From NCBI RefSeq assembly GCF_004362215.1, contig NZ_SNWR01000001.1, forward strand, positions 1,984,001-2,048,000: a stretch of 64,000 bases of DNA, in the 5' to 3' direction. Every line of letters starts with the position of its first letter. The first letter of the stretch is position 1. The position numbers were made by a program, and so were the translations under genes. Below, piece by piece: positions 23,994 through 32,578 of the stretch. Source of the DNA: Paractinoplanes brasiliensis (GTDB lineage: Bacteria > Actinomycetota > Actinomycetes > Mycobacteriales > Micromonosporaceae). Under the pieces are notes generated by a model, which saw nothing but the letters and a program-made list of their open reading frames with translations, made no database searches and had not been told where the DNA came from.

Positions 23994-26168
23994 TCAGGCC
24001 GCCACCAGCTCCGCTCGGCGTCGTTGCACCGCGGCGCCGAGCGCGGCCGGGTCGCAGCCGGCCAGGTGATCCCTGATCAGCAGGTGGGCGAAGCGGTACT
24101 CGCGTGCGATGCGCACCAGCAGTCCGCGATCCGCGGTGGAGCGCAGGAACGACCGCCGCCACGGATCGGGCTCGCCCGCCACTGACAACGCGACCCTGTT
24201 CAGCACCTGCTCGGCCGTGATGCCGACGAACGCGATCGGGAACATGCCCAGCAGGAAGGCCAGTACGACACCGCTGATCGCGTCGAGCGGCACCGCCTCG
24301 GCGCCCCGCCCCACCAGCACCGCTGTCCCGAACAGGGCCAGCACGGCCAGCGCCTTCCGGGGAAGACTGGGCCGGCCCTCGACGGCCAAGGCCTTCCGCT
24401 GCCCCTCGCGGGGATCGAACGTCATCACCACCAGCAAGACGAAGACACCAAGAACAAAGCCCACGACGGCTTCCCGGCGGACGCCGACCACCACCACGAA
24501 CACCACCGTGCCGGCCGCCACGGCCTGGGCCTGCCAGAAGAAGCGCCAGGTGACGACCTTGCGGGTGACGGCTCGGAGCAGAAGCCACACGGTCGGAAGC
24601 GTGGCGACGGCGACCGTCACCCCCGCGGCGGTTCGGGACGGCAGGGGGATGTTGCGGGCCGACCAGAACAGCAACGCGAGGACAGCAACGTTCACCACCG
24701 CCACGATCGCCACGAAGGCGAGCAGCGTCGTCCGGCGCGCGATCGACGGACGTACCGGCGCCTGCGACCAGGCCGAGGCGACAAAGCTCACGCACAGGGC
24801 CGCCACCCCGGCCCCGAACACGCGGCCGGCCCAGGCCGCGGCCACCGCGGTCACCGACACAGCGCCCAGCACCTGACAGATCGGCATGAGCCAGAACGTC
24901 GTGACCTCGGCCGCCGCCCGGCTGACCCGCGAGGTGAGAGCGTCGCCGTCAAGCGCGGTGAGGCCTGTGCCGCTGCCCGACGCTGCCGACGCGCACGCGA
25001 GAATCTGGATCGCTCGGAGCGTCTCCGCGGGGGCGGGCCCGCTGCCACCCCGATTCCGCGCGAGCACTTCCACCACGTACGCGTCGAAAAGCAGCCGCCG
25101 CAGCTCGGCCGGCCCGGAGGCGCGGGCAACCTCGTCCCAGTCCTCGTTTCCGCGCGCCAGCACCACGACGTTCAGCATCAGCGGGGTGGTGAGCACCTCC
25201 CACAGTTCGGCGTCGTCGGTCAGCACCGGCGCGACGTCACCGAGGTAGTCCAGGATCTGCTCCTTGGTCAGCGGCCGGATGACGACCGCCCCCTGCGCTC
25301 GCAGCGACCCGGTCAGGCGGTCGTAGTCGGCCTCGCGGCTGCAGACCACGAGCCGCGCCGTCCGGATCCTCTCCTGCAACGCGTTGATCTCATCCAGGCA
25401 GCGCTCCCGGAACGACTCCTCGACCTCGTCGAGACCGTCCAGGAGCAGCACCAGCCGGCCGTCGTGCAGCCAGGCGCGGCCGATCGGCGCGGGAATCCGA
25501 TAACGTGACTGCAACTCGGTGACGATCCACTCGGCCAGGGGCCGAGGCGCGCGTTCGACACCGCGCGGCCGGAACCACGACCGGCGCGGGCGCGCCCAGC
25601 CACCCAGGTCGAGCACGACCGGGACGTTCCCCGCGGGTTGCGCCCGGGCCACAAGCTCGCCCGCGAGGTCGAGAAGTTGCGTCGTCTTGCCGGCGCCGGG
25701 CGCGCCCAGGATCAGCATCGACTCGTCCATCTCGTCGAAGACGTCGGCCAGAGCGACGTCCTCGGAGAGCTCGAACGCGTTTCCGCTGACCCGCTGCACC
25801 AGGTGCAGCGGTTGCCGGACCGCGTCCGGACGCTCGTCCAGCGTCAGCCGGATCCGCTCGTCGAGCAGGCCGAGACGCCGGGCCGCGACGTATCGCGACA
25901 CCTGTTCCAGGGCGCGGCGGACGTTGCGCTCGTCGTCGGTCCGGCGTGCCGGCCGTGCCGGGTCGCCCGCTCCGACCCTGTCCCAGATCTCCAGGCCGAT
26001 CAGCAGCAGCAGGCAACCCAGCGCGGTCGGCCACATGACCGGGCGGAAGGGCTGGAGCCACTGTGGCGCGGTGCCGCCGGTCTCAAGGTTGACCGCGAAG
26101 GGCAGAATCACGAGCCCGCCGAGCGTGGCCAGCAGGACCTGCAGAACGCGCACCGCCGCTCGGCCCAT
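23994..26168 (-). CDS. Membrane-embedded NACHT-type STAND NTPase
   Basis: A 724-residue protein. Two N-terminal membrane helices (residues 7-25 and 46-61) precede a NACHT-like NTPase: Walker A GAPGAGKTT (155-163), Walker B LVLLLDGLDEVEE (239-251), a sensor-like VVCSREADY, and a helical arm with PLMLNVVVLA. Residues about 420-650 form six or more membrane helices. The C-terminus has REYRFAHLLIRDHLA, the conserved helix that closes many NACHT domains. No repeat sensor or obvious effector is attached. STAND NTPases act in signalling and, in many bacteria, in antiphage defence; which applies here is unknown. Confidence 0.83.
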   Translation of the reverse strand: MGRAAVRVLQVLLATLGGLVILPFAVNLETGGTAPQWLQPFRPVMWPTALGCLLLLIGLEIWDRVGAGDPARPARRTDDERNVRRALEQVSRYVAARRLGLLDERIRLTLDERPDAVRQPLHLVQRVSGNAFELSEDVALADVFDEMDESMLILGAPGAGKTTQLLDLAGELVARAQPAGNVPVVLDLGGWARPRRSWFRPRGVERAPRPLAEWIVTELQSRYRIPAPIGRAWLHDGRLVLLLDGLDEVEESFRERCLDEINALQERIRTARLVVCSREADYDRLTGSLRAQGAVVIRPLTKEQILDYLGDVAPVLTDDAELWEVLTTPLMLNVVVLARGNEDWDEVARASGPAELRRLLFDAYVVEVLARNRGGSGPAPAETLRAIQILACASAASGSGTGLTALDGDALTSRVSRAAAEVTTFWLMPICQVLGAVSVTAVAAAWAGRVFGAGVAALCVSFVASAWSQAPVRPSIARRTTLLAFVAIVAVVNVAVLALLFWSARNIPLPSRTAAGVTVAVATLPTVWLLLRAVTRKVVTWRFFWQAQAVAAGTVVFVVVVGVRREAVVGFVLGVFVLLVVMTFDPREGQRKALAVEGRPSLPRKALAVLALFGTAVLVGRGAEAVPLDAISGVVLAFLLGMFPIAFVGITAEQVLNRVALSVAGEPDPWRRSFLRSTADRGLLVRIAREYRFAHLLIRDHLAGCDPAALGAAVQRRRAELVAA

Positions 26169-26478
26169 CGCTCACCCTTCGCCCGGGAGGCCCTCGATTG
26201 TCTCAGGGTCCGCCAAGCCCGGCGAGATCCTCAGTGGCTGGTCGCGAACCTGGCCTGGCCTGCGCCGAGACCGCCGCCTGGGGAAGGCGTTCCGGCCCCG
26301 GGCGGCCACGAGCGCCGAGGCGCTGGACGCGGCCAAGCCGTGAGAGCGCGATCCGCTTTGGCCTTGACGCTCCGCCACACCACGGATGCTGACCAGCGGG
26401 AACGCGGAGTGAAATCGCTCTCGGACGAGTTGTCCACAGGCTTGCCTTTCTACGGGGGAAGCCTGCGACGATGGGCGG
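26169..26478. other. Non-coding gap of 310 bases between NACHT gene and MTH1187-type gene
   Basis: Divergent promoter region. It contains short frames with no recognisable protein pattern, and a TTGTCCACAGG word near 26431. No riboswitch, clear palindrome or repeat was recognised. Confidence 0.5.
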
Positions 26479-26772
26479 GTGCTGGTTGCGTTCTCAGTGA
26501 CACCCCTCGGGGTGGGTGACTCCGTCGGTGATCTGGTCGCCGAGGCGGTGCGTGTCGTGCGCGCCTCCGGGCTGCCCCACCGCACCGACGCCATGTTCAC
26601 CACGGTCGAGGGCGAGTGGGACGAGGTGATGGCCGTCGTGAAGCAGGCCGTCGACGCGGTGGCCGCCAAGGCGCCTCGGGTCAGCGTCTCGCTCAAGGCC
26701 GATGTGCGTCCCGGGGTGACCGGGGCGCTCACCGCCAAGGTGGAGCACATCGAGCGGGTGTTGCGCGAGTGA
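26479..26772 (+). CDS. Thiamine-binding protein, MTH1187/YkoF-like family
   Basis: A 97-residue ferredoxin-like protein of the DUF77 family (MLVAFSVTPLGVGDSVGDLV, then SGLPHRTDAMFTTVEGEWDEVM and the C-terminal helix LTAKVEHIERVL). Members bind thiamine or its HMP moiety in the cytoplasm. It starts at GTG 26479 after GGGCGG and its stop overlaps the HAD gene (GTGA), so the two are coupled. Functionally it matches the YkoEDC uptake genes 6 kb upstream, but it is a separate transcription unit without its own THI element. Confidence 0.85.
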   Translation: MLVAFSVTPLGVGDSVGDLVAEAVRVVRASGLPHRTDAMFTTVEGEWDEVMAVVKQAVDAVAAKAPRVSVSLKADVRPGVTGALTAKVEHIERVLRE

Positions 26773-27476
26773 GACGCCTGGTGATGTGGGACATCGACTA
26801 CACGCTGCTGAGCGGCGGCGGGGTCGCGGCGACGGCGTGGAAAGCGGCTTTTGTGGCGCTCACCGACGTGCCGTGGCGCGCCACGCCCAGCTTCGGCGGG
26901 CGTACGGACATGGACGTCTGCGCCGAGGTCTTCGCGACCCACGGGGTGACCGACTGCACGCCCGAGCGGTTCTTCCTGCGGTACGTCGACGAGGTGCGCG
27001 ACCGGCAGCACCTGTTCGCCGAGCAGGGCGAACTCATGCCCGGGGTGCCCGAGGTGCTGTCCCGCCTCGGCGACGACCCGGGCGTGGTGCAGACGCTGGT
27101 CACCGGCAACGTGCCCGAGGTGGCGGCGGCCAAGGTCGCGGCGTTCGGGCTCAGCGACGCGTTCGACGCCGAGGTCGGCGGCTACGGCAGCGACGACAGC
27201 GTGCGCGCCACCCTGGTGCGGCGCAGCTTGGAGCGCGCCGAGGCCAAATACGGCGAACGGTTCGAACCCGTCGTCATCGGCGACACCGTGAACGACGTGG
27301 CAGCCGCGCTCGCGAACGGCGCTTTCGCCGTGGCGGTGGCGACCGGCCGGACCAGGATGGCCGACCTCGTGCTGGCCGGGGCCCACGCCGTGCTGCCCGA
27401 CCTGTCCGACGTGGAGGCGGCAGTCCGCATCCTCACCACCGACGGCCTGACCGCCGACGAACTCACCTCCGGCTGA
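26769..27476 (+). CDS. HAD-superfamily phosphatase
   Basis: A 235-residue HAD hydrolase. Motif I is MWDIDYTLLSG (the D-x-D nucleophile and acid), motif II VTGN, motif III the Lys near AAKVAAFGLSD and motif IV VVIGDTVNDVAAALANG. A helical cap follows motif I. Translational coupling to the thiamine-binding protein makes a thiamine-related phosphate ester a reasonable but unproven substrate. The start is GTG 26769; the next gene is convergent. Confidence 0.88.
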   Translation: MRRLVMWDIDYTLLSGGGVAATAWKAAFVALTDVPWRATPSFGGRTDMDVCAEVFATHGVTDCTPERFFLRYVDEVRDRQHLFAEQGELMPGVPEVLSRLGDDPGVVQTLVTGNVPEVAAAKVAAFGLSDAFDAEVGGYGSDDSVRATLVRRSLERAEAKYGERFEPVVIGDTVNDVAAALANGAFAVAVATGRTRMADLVLAGAHAVLPDLSDVEAAVRILTTDGLTADELTSG

Positions 27477-27552
27477 GCCGGCCGCCTGCACACCAGCGTC
27501 CCACCGCCCGGGGTTCAGGGCAGCCTCGGCGGGCGGGCCGGCCACAACCGGC

Positions 27553-28335
27553 TCAGGTCGGGCTGACCGGATTCGGGATCGCTCCGCCGAAGCGGCGGTC
27601 GCGGCTGGCGTACAGCTCGCACGCGTACCACAGGTGACGCCGGTCGAAGTCGGGCCACAGGGTGTCGAGGAAGACCATTTCCGCGTACGCCGACTGCCAG
27701 AGCAGGAAGTTCGACGTGCGCTGCTCGCCCGACGGGCGCAGGAACAGATCGACCTCGGGCACCTCGGGGTGATACAGGTATTTCGCGATCGTCTTCTCGT
27801 TGATCCGGTCGGCCTTGAGCTTGCCCGCGGCGACATCACGGGCGATCGCGGCCGTGGCGTCGGCGATCTCGGCCTGGCCGCCGTAGTTGACGCAGAACTG
27901 CAGGGTCAGCGTCTTGTTGTGCTTCGACATCTCCTGCGCCGTCTCGAGCTCGGAGATCACGCTTTTCCACAACCGGCCGCGGCGGCCCGACCACACCACC
28001 CGTACGCCCAGCTCGACCAGCTGGTCACGGCGGCGGCGGATGACGTCGCGGTTGAAGCCCATGAGGAAGCGCACCTCCTCGGGCGAACGCTTCCAGTTCT
28101 CGGTGGAGAACGCGTACGCCGAGAGGTAGGGGACGCCCAGCTCGATCGCGCCCTCGATGGTGTCGAACAGCGAGAACTCGCCCTGCTCGTGCCCCTTGGT
28201 GCGGGACAGCCCCCGTTCCTTGGCCCAGCGGCCGTTGCCGTCCATGACCAGCGCCACGTGCTGGGGCAGCGCCGCCTTGGGCAGCTCGGGCGGTGTCACG
28301 CCGGACAGGTGCGGGGTGGGTGGACGCGGCGTCAT
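27553..28335 (-). CDS. uppS: Z-type isoprenyl (polyprenyl) diphosphate synthase
   Basis: A 260-residue cis-prenyltransferase making polyprenyl diphosphate carrier lipid for cell-wall synthesis. Motifs: HVALVMDGNGRWAKERGL (catalytic Asp and P-loop), GHEQGEFSLF, LSAYAFSTENWKRSPEEV, and the C-terminal DLFLRPSGEQRTSNFLLWQSAYAE. Its ATG 28335 overlaps the recO stop by four bases. Product chain length cannot be told from sequence. Confidence 0.95.
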   Translation of the reverse strand: MTPRPPTPHLSGVTPPELPKAALPQHVALVMDGNGRWAKERGLSRTKGHEQGEFSLFDTIEGAIELGVPYLSAYAFSTENWKRSPEEVRFLMGFNRDVIRRRRDQLVELGVRVVWSGRRGRLWKSVISELETAQEMSKHNKTLTLQFCVNYGGQAEIADATAAIARDVAAGKLKADRINEKTIAKYLYHPEVPEVDLFLRPSGEQRTSNFLLWQSAYAEMVFLDTLWPDFDRRHLWYACELYASRDRRFGGAIPNPVSPT

Positions 28336-29108
28336 GGGCTCTCCCGTCGATCGACCAGCGGAAGCGAGCGCAACGCCCGCTCCATGTGCCATTGCAGGTG
28401 GGCGGCGACCAGGCCGCTGCACTCGCGGCGCACCGGTGACTCGCTCGCGTCGGCCACCACCCAGTCGCCCACGGTCAACGCGTTCATCAGGCCGAGCGTG
28501 GCCGGGGCGGGGTGGGCCGCACCCGGCGGGCGGCAGTCGGGGCAGACCGCGCCGCCGGCCGGCACCGAGAAGGCGGCATGCTGCCCGTCCGTGCCGCAGA
28601 CGGCGCACTCGGCGATCGCCGGCGCCCACCCGGCCGTTGCCATGGCCCGCAGCAGGTAGGCGTCGAGGACCAGGCTGCTCGCATGCTCGCCGAGCGACAA
28701 CGCCTTCAGCGCGCCCAGGGTGAGCTGGAACAGCCGCAACGACGGCTCCCGCTCGACCGGGGTGAGCCGCTCGGCGGTCTCGGCGATCGCGCTGGCCGCC
28801 GTGTAACGCGGATAGTCGGTGAGGAACTGCTTGCCGTAGAGCGCGACCGCCTCGACCTGGCTCACCGCGTGCAGCGAGCTGCCCACCCCCTCGGGCGAGC
28901 CGGCGAGCTGCAGGTCGATGTGACCGAACGGCTCGAGCCGGGCGCCGAACCGCGACGACGTGCGCCGCACCCCCCGGGCGACGGCCCGCAGACGGCCGTG
29001 GCGACGGGTGAGCAACGTGATGATGCGGTCGCTCTCGCCGAGTTTCTGCACACGCAGCACCACCGCGTCGTCGCGGTAGAGATGGCGGCGGTATCCGGCG
29101 GCAGGCAC
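28332..29108 (-). CDS. recO: DNA repair protein RecO
   Basis: A 258-residue recombination mediator that helps load RecA with RecR/RecF. The N-terminal OB fold contains YRDDAVVLRVQKLGESDRI and the helical C-terminal domain contains the zinc site CAVCGTDG...CPDCRPPG. Length and the recO-uppS pairing are typical of actinobacteria. Confidence 0.94.
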   Translation of the reverse strand: MPAAGYRRHLYRDDAVVLRVQKLGESDRIITLLTRRHGRLRAVARGVRRTSSRFGARLEPFGHIDLQLAGSPEGVGSSLHAVSQVEAVALYGKQFLTDYPRYTAASAIAETAERLTPVEREPSLRLFQLTLGALKALSLGEHASSLVLDAYLLRAMATAGWAPAIAECAVCGTDGQHAAFSVPAGGAVCPDCRPPGAAHPAPATLGLMNALTVGDWVVADASESPVRRECSGLVAAHLQWHMERALRSLPLVDRRESP

Positions 29109-29236
29109 CCCGCCATTCTGCCTCCTGGGTGCGACCGGACCGGCCGCGACCCTGACCCGGTCTCAGGGTCATCTCGGGGAACGGTCAGTGACAGGACCGA
29201 TGGTGCCCGCACCGGCCGGGTCATAGCGTCAACACC

Positions 29237-30022
29237 ATGACCGCGACACTCACCCGGCGCGCCGGCGCTCTCGTCCTCATCGCCGCGACGGCGGCCACCA
29301 CCCTGACAGGGTGTGCCGGAGTGGTCGGGGCTCAGATGACCTACGACGACACCGAAAAGACGAAGATCACCGAGATCCAGCTCGACGGGGGCAGCGGCGA
29401 CGTCGCGATCCGCACCGCCGCCGTCACCGAGACGAGCATCAAGCGGATCATCCGGCGCAGCACCGACCCGGGCGAGTCGTACCGGTTGCAGGGCACCAAG
29501 CTGCTCATCGACACCTCGTGCGGGCACGACTGCTCGGTGTCGTACGAGATCGTGGCCCCGCCCGGGGTGAAGGTGAGCGGCGAGCTGCGGTCGGGCGACA
29601 TCTCGCTCAGATCGGTCGGCGACACCGACGTCAAGCTGACCTCGGGCGACGTGAACATCGCGGAACCCGCCGGCAAGGTGAAGCTGCGGGCCACCTCCGG
29701 CGACATGCGGGTGGTGAACGCGAAGAACGCCGTCGACATCCAATCGACCTCGGGCGACATCGACGTCATCGACGCCGCCGGGCCGCTGACCCTCAAGCTC
29801 ACCTCGGGCAACATCACCGCGATGCTGACCTCGGCCGCCTCGGTGACCGCCCAGACGACCAGCGGTGACGTCGAAGTGCGGGTGCCGGTGGGCAACTACA
29901 AGATCGAGACCCACACCGGCTCGGGCGAGGCCAACATCACCGGGCTGGTCAACGACCCCCGCTCGGCGACCGTGCTGAACTTGCGCACCGCCAGCGGGGA
30001 CGCGTCGATCAGCGCGGCATGA
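29237..30022 (+). CDS. DUF4097-type beta-solenoid lipoprotein
   Basis: A 261-residue secreted lipoprotein with lipobox TTLTGC (Cys26). The mature part is a regular beta helix: short strands each ending in T/S-S-G-D (LRSGDISLRS, LTSGDVNIAE, ATSGDMRVVN, STSGDIDVID, LTSGNITAML, TTSGDVEVRV, TGSGEANITG, TASGDASIS), about 20 residues per rung. DUF4097 proteins are often called putative adhesins; their function is not established. A 128-base gap precedes ATG 29237. Confidence 0.82.
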   Translation: MTATLTRRAGALVLIAATAATTLTGCAGVVGAQMTYDDTEKTKITEIQLDGGSGDVAIRTAAVTETSIKRIIRRSTDPGESYRLQGTKLLIDTSCGHDCSVSYEIVAPPGVKVSGELRSGDISLRSVGDTDVKLTSGDVNIAEPAGKVKLRATSGDMRVVNAKNAVDIQSTSGDIDVIDAAGPLTLKLTSGNITAMLTSAASVTAQTTSGDVEVRVPVGNYKIETHTGSGEANITGLVNDPRSATVLNLRTASGDASISAA

Positions 30023-30029
30023 TCGGGGC

Positions 30030-31073
30030 ATGAGCTTCTATCTGCCGCTCGGCGACAACCAGTTCCGGCCGACCCGCTCGACCGAGAGCCCATGGGACAC
30101 CGAGATGCAGCACGGCGGCCCACCGGCCGCGCTCCTCGGGCGGGTGCTCGCGGTCGGCGGGCTGCGGCTGGCGCGCATCTCGGTCGACTTCCTGGGCCCG
30201 ATTCCGCGCCGCGACTGCCGGGTGGACGTGTCCACGATCAAGCCGGGCCGCCTCACCATGCTCAACGAGGCCCGCATGGTGATCGACGGACGGGTCGCGG
30301 TGACCGCTCGTGCGTGGCACCTCGCGCCCGGCCCGACCCCACCGGTGAGCACCCCGGCCGACCACGCGGACCCGCTGCCCGAGACCGAGCACACGTTCCC
30401 CGGCATGGAGGAATGGGGCTACGGACAGGCCACCGAGTGGCGGGTCTCGAAAGGCGAGCTGGGCTGGTCCGACAGTTCCGGCGGCTCCGACAGTTCCGAC
30501 GGCTCCGGCAGCCCCGACAGCCCCGACAGCCCCGACAGTTCCGACCGCTCCGGCAGCCCCGACAGCCCCGACAGCTCCGGCCGCTCCGGCAGCCCCGACA
30601 GCCCCGACAGTTCCGACCGCTCCGGCAGCCCCGACCGCCCCGACAGTTCCGACCGCTCCGGCAGCCCCGACCGCCCCGACAGGACCGGCAGCCCCGACCG
30701 CCCCGACAGCTCCGGCAGCTCCGGCAGCTCCGGCAGCTCCGGCAGCTCCGGCAGCTCCAACGGCGAGACGCACGTGTGGACCCGGGTGCGGATGCCGCTG
30801 CTCGACGGACAGGAACTCGACGGGCAGGACAGGGCGCTGATCGTGGCCGACTCGGCGAACGGGCTGTCGGCGGTGCTGCCGATGGACAAGTGGCTGTCGA
30901 TCCCGCCCACCATGACAACCACGCTGCTGCGCCCGGCCGGCGGCGAGTGGGTGCACCTGGCCTGCCGCACAGCACTCAGCAACGACGGACTGGGGTTGAC
31001 TTCGGGCGAGCTCTACGACTTCGACGGCGCGATCGGCCAGGTGTCCCAGCCGCTGGTGGTGCGCGCCCGCTGA
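30030..31073 (+). CDS. TesB-like double-hotdog thioesterase with long low-complexity insert
   Basis: A 347-residue protein. Residues 1-145 and 245-347 together match the two hotdog domains of acyl-CoA thioesterase II-like proteins (GGPPAALLGRVL with the substrate-binding helix, VDFLGPIPRRDCRVDVST, then LSAVLPMDKWLSIPPTMTTTLLRPAGGEWVHLACRT). Between them is about 98 residues made only of Ser, Asp, Gly, Pro and Arg. Relatives without this insert are about 250 residues. The acyl-CoA substrate is unknown. It starts eight bases after the DUF4097 stop. Confidence 0.78.
   Translation: MSFYLPLGDNQFRPTRSTESPWDTEMQHGGPPAALLGRVLAVGGLRLARISVDFLGPIPRRDCRVDVSTIKPGRLTMLNEARMVIDGRVAVTARAWHLAPGPTPPVSTPADHADPLPETEHTFPGMEEWGYGQATEWRVSKGELGWSDSSGGSDSSDGSGSPDSPDSPDSSDRSGSPDSPDSSGRSGSPDSPDSSDRSGSPDRPDSSDRSGSPDRPDRTGSPDRPDSSGSSGSSGSSGSSGSSNGETHVWTRVRMPLLDGQELDGQDRALIVADSANGLSAVLPMDKWLSIPPTMTTTLLRPAGGEWVHLACRTALSNDGLGLTSGELYDFDGAIGQVSQPLVVRAR
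30468..30761 (+). repeat. In-frame tandem-repeat tract inside the thioesterase gene
   Basis: About 294 bases of imperfect tandem repeats encoding residues 147-244. The main unit is 36 bases for the 12 residues PDSSDRSGSPD(S/R), in about four diverging copies (with PDSPDS and PDRPD variants). The tract ends in five or six exact GGCAGCTCC repeats for Gly-Ser-Ser. Its length is a multiple of three, so the reading frame is kept. Confidence 0.9.
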
Positions 31074-31212
31074 CCCGGCGAGTCGATCACCCCACCCGCA
31101 GGGGCGCCCCCCGATGCGATTGTCTCGCGTTTCGGCGATCTCTGCTGGGGCCCTTGTGGATAAGTCGGCGTTGTGGACAGCGCTTCCGGGCCTTGGGGCA
31201 GACGTCAGCCGG

Positions 31213-31290
31213 GCGGACTGGGACGCACCCGCCAGCGGGCTGAGGCGCCCGCCAGCGGACTGGGACGCACCCGCCAGCGGGCTGAGGCGC
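31213..31290. repeat. Two identical 36-bp direct repeats in an intergenic gap
   Basis: 31213-31248 and 31255-31290 are identical, period 42, separated by CCGCCA. They lie in the 222-base gap between two convergent genes, close to the stop codon of the acyltransferase. Each begins GCGGACTGGGACGC and ends CTGAGGCGC. No other copies were noticed in the window. Confidence 0.85.
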
Positions 31291-31295
31291 GCCCG

Positions 31296-32471
31296 TCAGC
31301 TGCTCGTCGAGCGCTCTCGCCGGGGCTGCAAACCGCTCGCACCGGCGGGGGCCGGGGAGACCGGGGCGGTTCGGCGTGGGCGGCCCGGGATCAGTGCGGG
31401 GCGGCGGCCGGCTGAGATGTCCTCGACCCAGCCGACGGCCATCACGACGAGGCCCAGCAGCGCGGTGACCACGGCGAGGCGCCACGAGATGCCGACCCAG
31501 CCGTGCACGGGCAGGCCGGTCGCCTCGGCCAGCCGGACCACGACGATGATCAGTGGGACGTGCCAGAGGTAGATGGTGAGGGCTCGGGAGTTGAGCACGG
31601 TGAGGCTGCGGCGCGCGGCGATCCGCGGGGCGAAACCGAGCACCACCAGGATGAACGCGGCCGACCAGAGGGCGTTGGCGAGCGGGATGTCGTTGAGGTC
31701 GAACCCGCGTGGGCCGGGATGTGTCAGCGCCCACACCGCGCTGGTCACTCCGGACACACCGACGATCCACCAGCGGTAACGGGCCAGCGCGGCGCCCCGG
31801 GCAGGCGCAGCGGTGGGAGCGGGGAGGGCTTGCGGGGCGCTTTCGGACCGATCACGCGAAGCGCCAGGGCCGGACAGGGCGGTAGCTCCTGACGCGGGCA
31901 GGGTGGTTCGGGGGCGGGCCAGCAGGCCGTCGTGGTGGGCGAAACCGAGCAGCCAGGCGCCGCCGTACAGGGCCAGGTCACGCACGATCAGTGGCGGGGT
32001 GAGACCGGCGACCGTGATGACGGCGAGGGCCCCGTACGGGAAGGCAAGGGTTGTCAGGGGGAAACGGCGGAACAACGGCAACAGCAGCGGGGACAGCAGG
32101 ACGAACCATAGGAAGTCGCGCAAATACCATGTGGCGGCGAGGGCCTGGAGCCAGTAGCCCTCGGCCGGCGGGTCGACGAGCGGGAAGGCCCACAGCAGCA
32201 CTTGCCAGTCCCACGCCATGCCGAATGCGAGCATCGTGGGGACGGCGACGGCGGCGAGCACCCAGAGAGCCGGCAACAGGCGGTGAACGCGGCGCTCGAC
32301 CGCGAACAGACCGTAGCGGTCCAGTGACGCCGCCATCATCGAGCCCGCCAGCGCGAACATCACCGACATGGCCGGGAAGACGATGGTGAGGGCTGCCCAG
32401 CCGGTCGAGTGGTAGACCACGACCCGGACGGTTGCGACTGCTCGCAGCAGATCCAGGTACCGGTTGCGCAT
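31296..32471 (-). CDS. Acyltransferase family 3 membrane protein
   Basis: A 391-residue integral membrane acyltransferase with about ten hydrophobic helices. It begins RNRYLDLLRAVATVRVVVYH, the family R-x-x-D-x-L-R-A..V..H pattern with catalytic His (H21). An Ala/Pro-rich loop (residues about 195-225) separates helices. Family members acylate surface sugars, antibiotics or peptidoglycan; the substrate here is unknown. The last 30 residues are basic and cytoplasmic. Confidence 0.85.
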   Translation of the reverse strand: MRNRYLDLLRAVATVRVVVYHSTGWAALTIVFPAMSVMFALAGSMMAASLDRYGLFAVERRVHRLLPALWVLAAVAVPTMLAFGMAWDWQVLLWAFPLVDPPAEGYWLQALAATWYLRDFLWFVLLSPLLLPLFRRFPLTTLAFPYGALAVITVAGLTPPLIVRDLALYGGAWLLGFAHHDGLLARPRTTLPASGATALSGPGASRDRSESAPQALPAPTAAPARGAALARYRWWIVGVSGVTSAVWALTHPGPRGFDLNDIPLANALWSAAFILVVLGFAPRIAARRSLTVLNSRALTIYLWHVPLIIVVVRLAEATGLPVHGWVGISWRLAVVTALLGLVVMAVGWVEDISAGRRPALIPGRPRRTAPVSPAPAGASGLQPRRERSTSS

Positions 32472-32578
32472 GAGAACCGTTGTTACCCAGTCATTCCCGC
32501 GCCCGCAAACCAGCGTGAATTATCCCATAATCGATGCATTACCAGGTTTGAATTTCACGGCCCCGGGAATTGCGATGA

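Noticed and set aside
26169..26478. Possible gene remnant upstream of the thiamine-binding gene
   Set aside because: Translations in all frames show only Pro/Arg-rich runs with no recognised motif.
30468..30761. Repeat tract considered as a CRISPR array
   Set aside because: Units are continuous and in frame with no unique spacers; it is a coding tandem repeat.
31087..31770. Minus-strand frame over the 3' part of the acyltransferase
   Set aside because: It lies in another frame of the same strand as the acyltransferase, whose hydrophobic helices and catalytic His give the correct frame.
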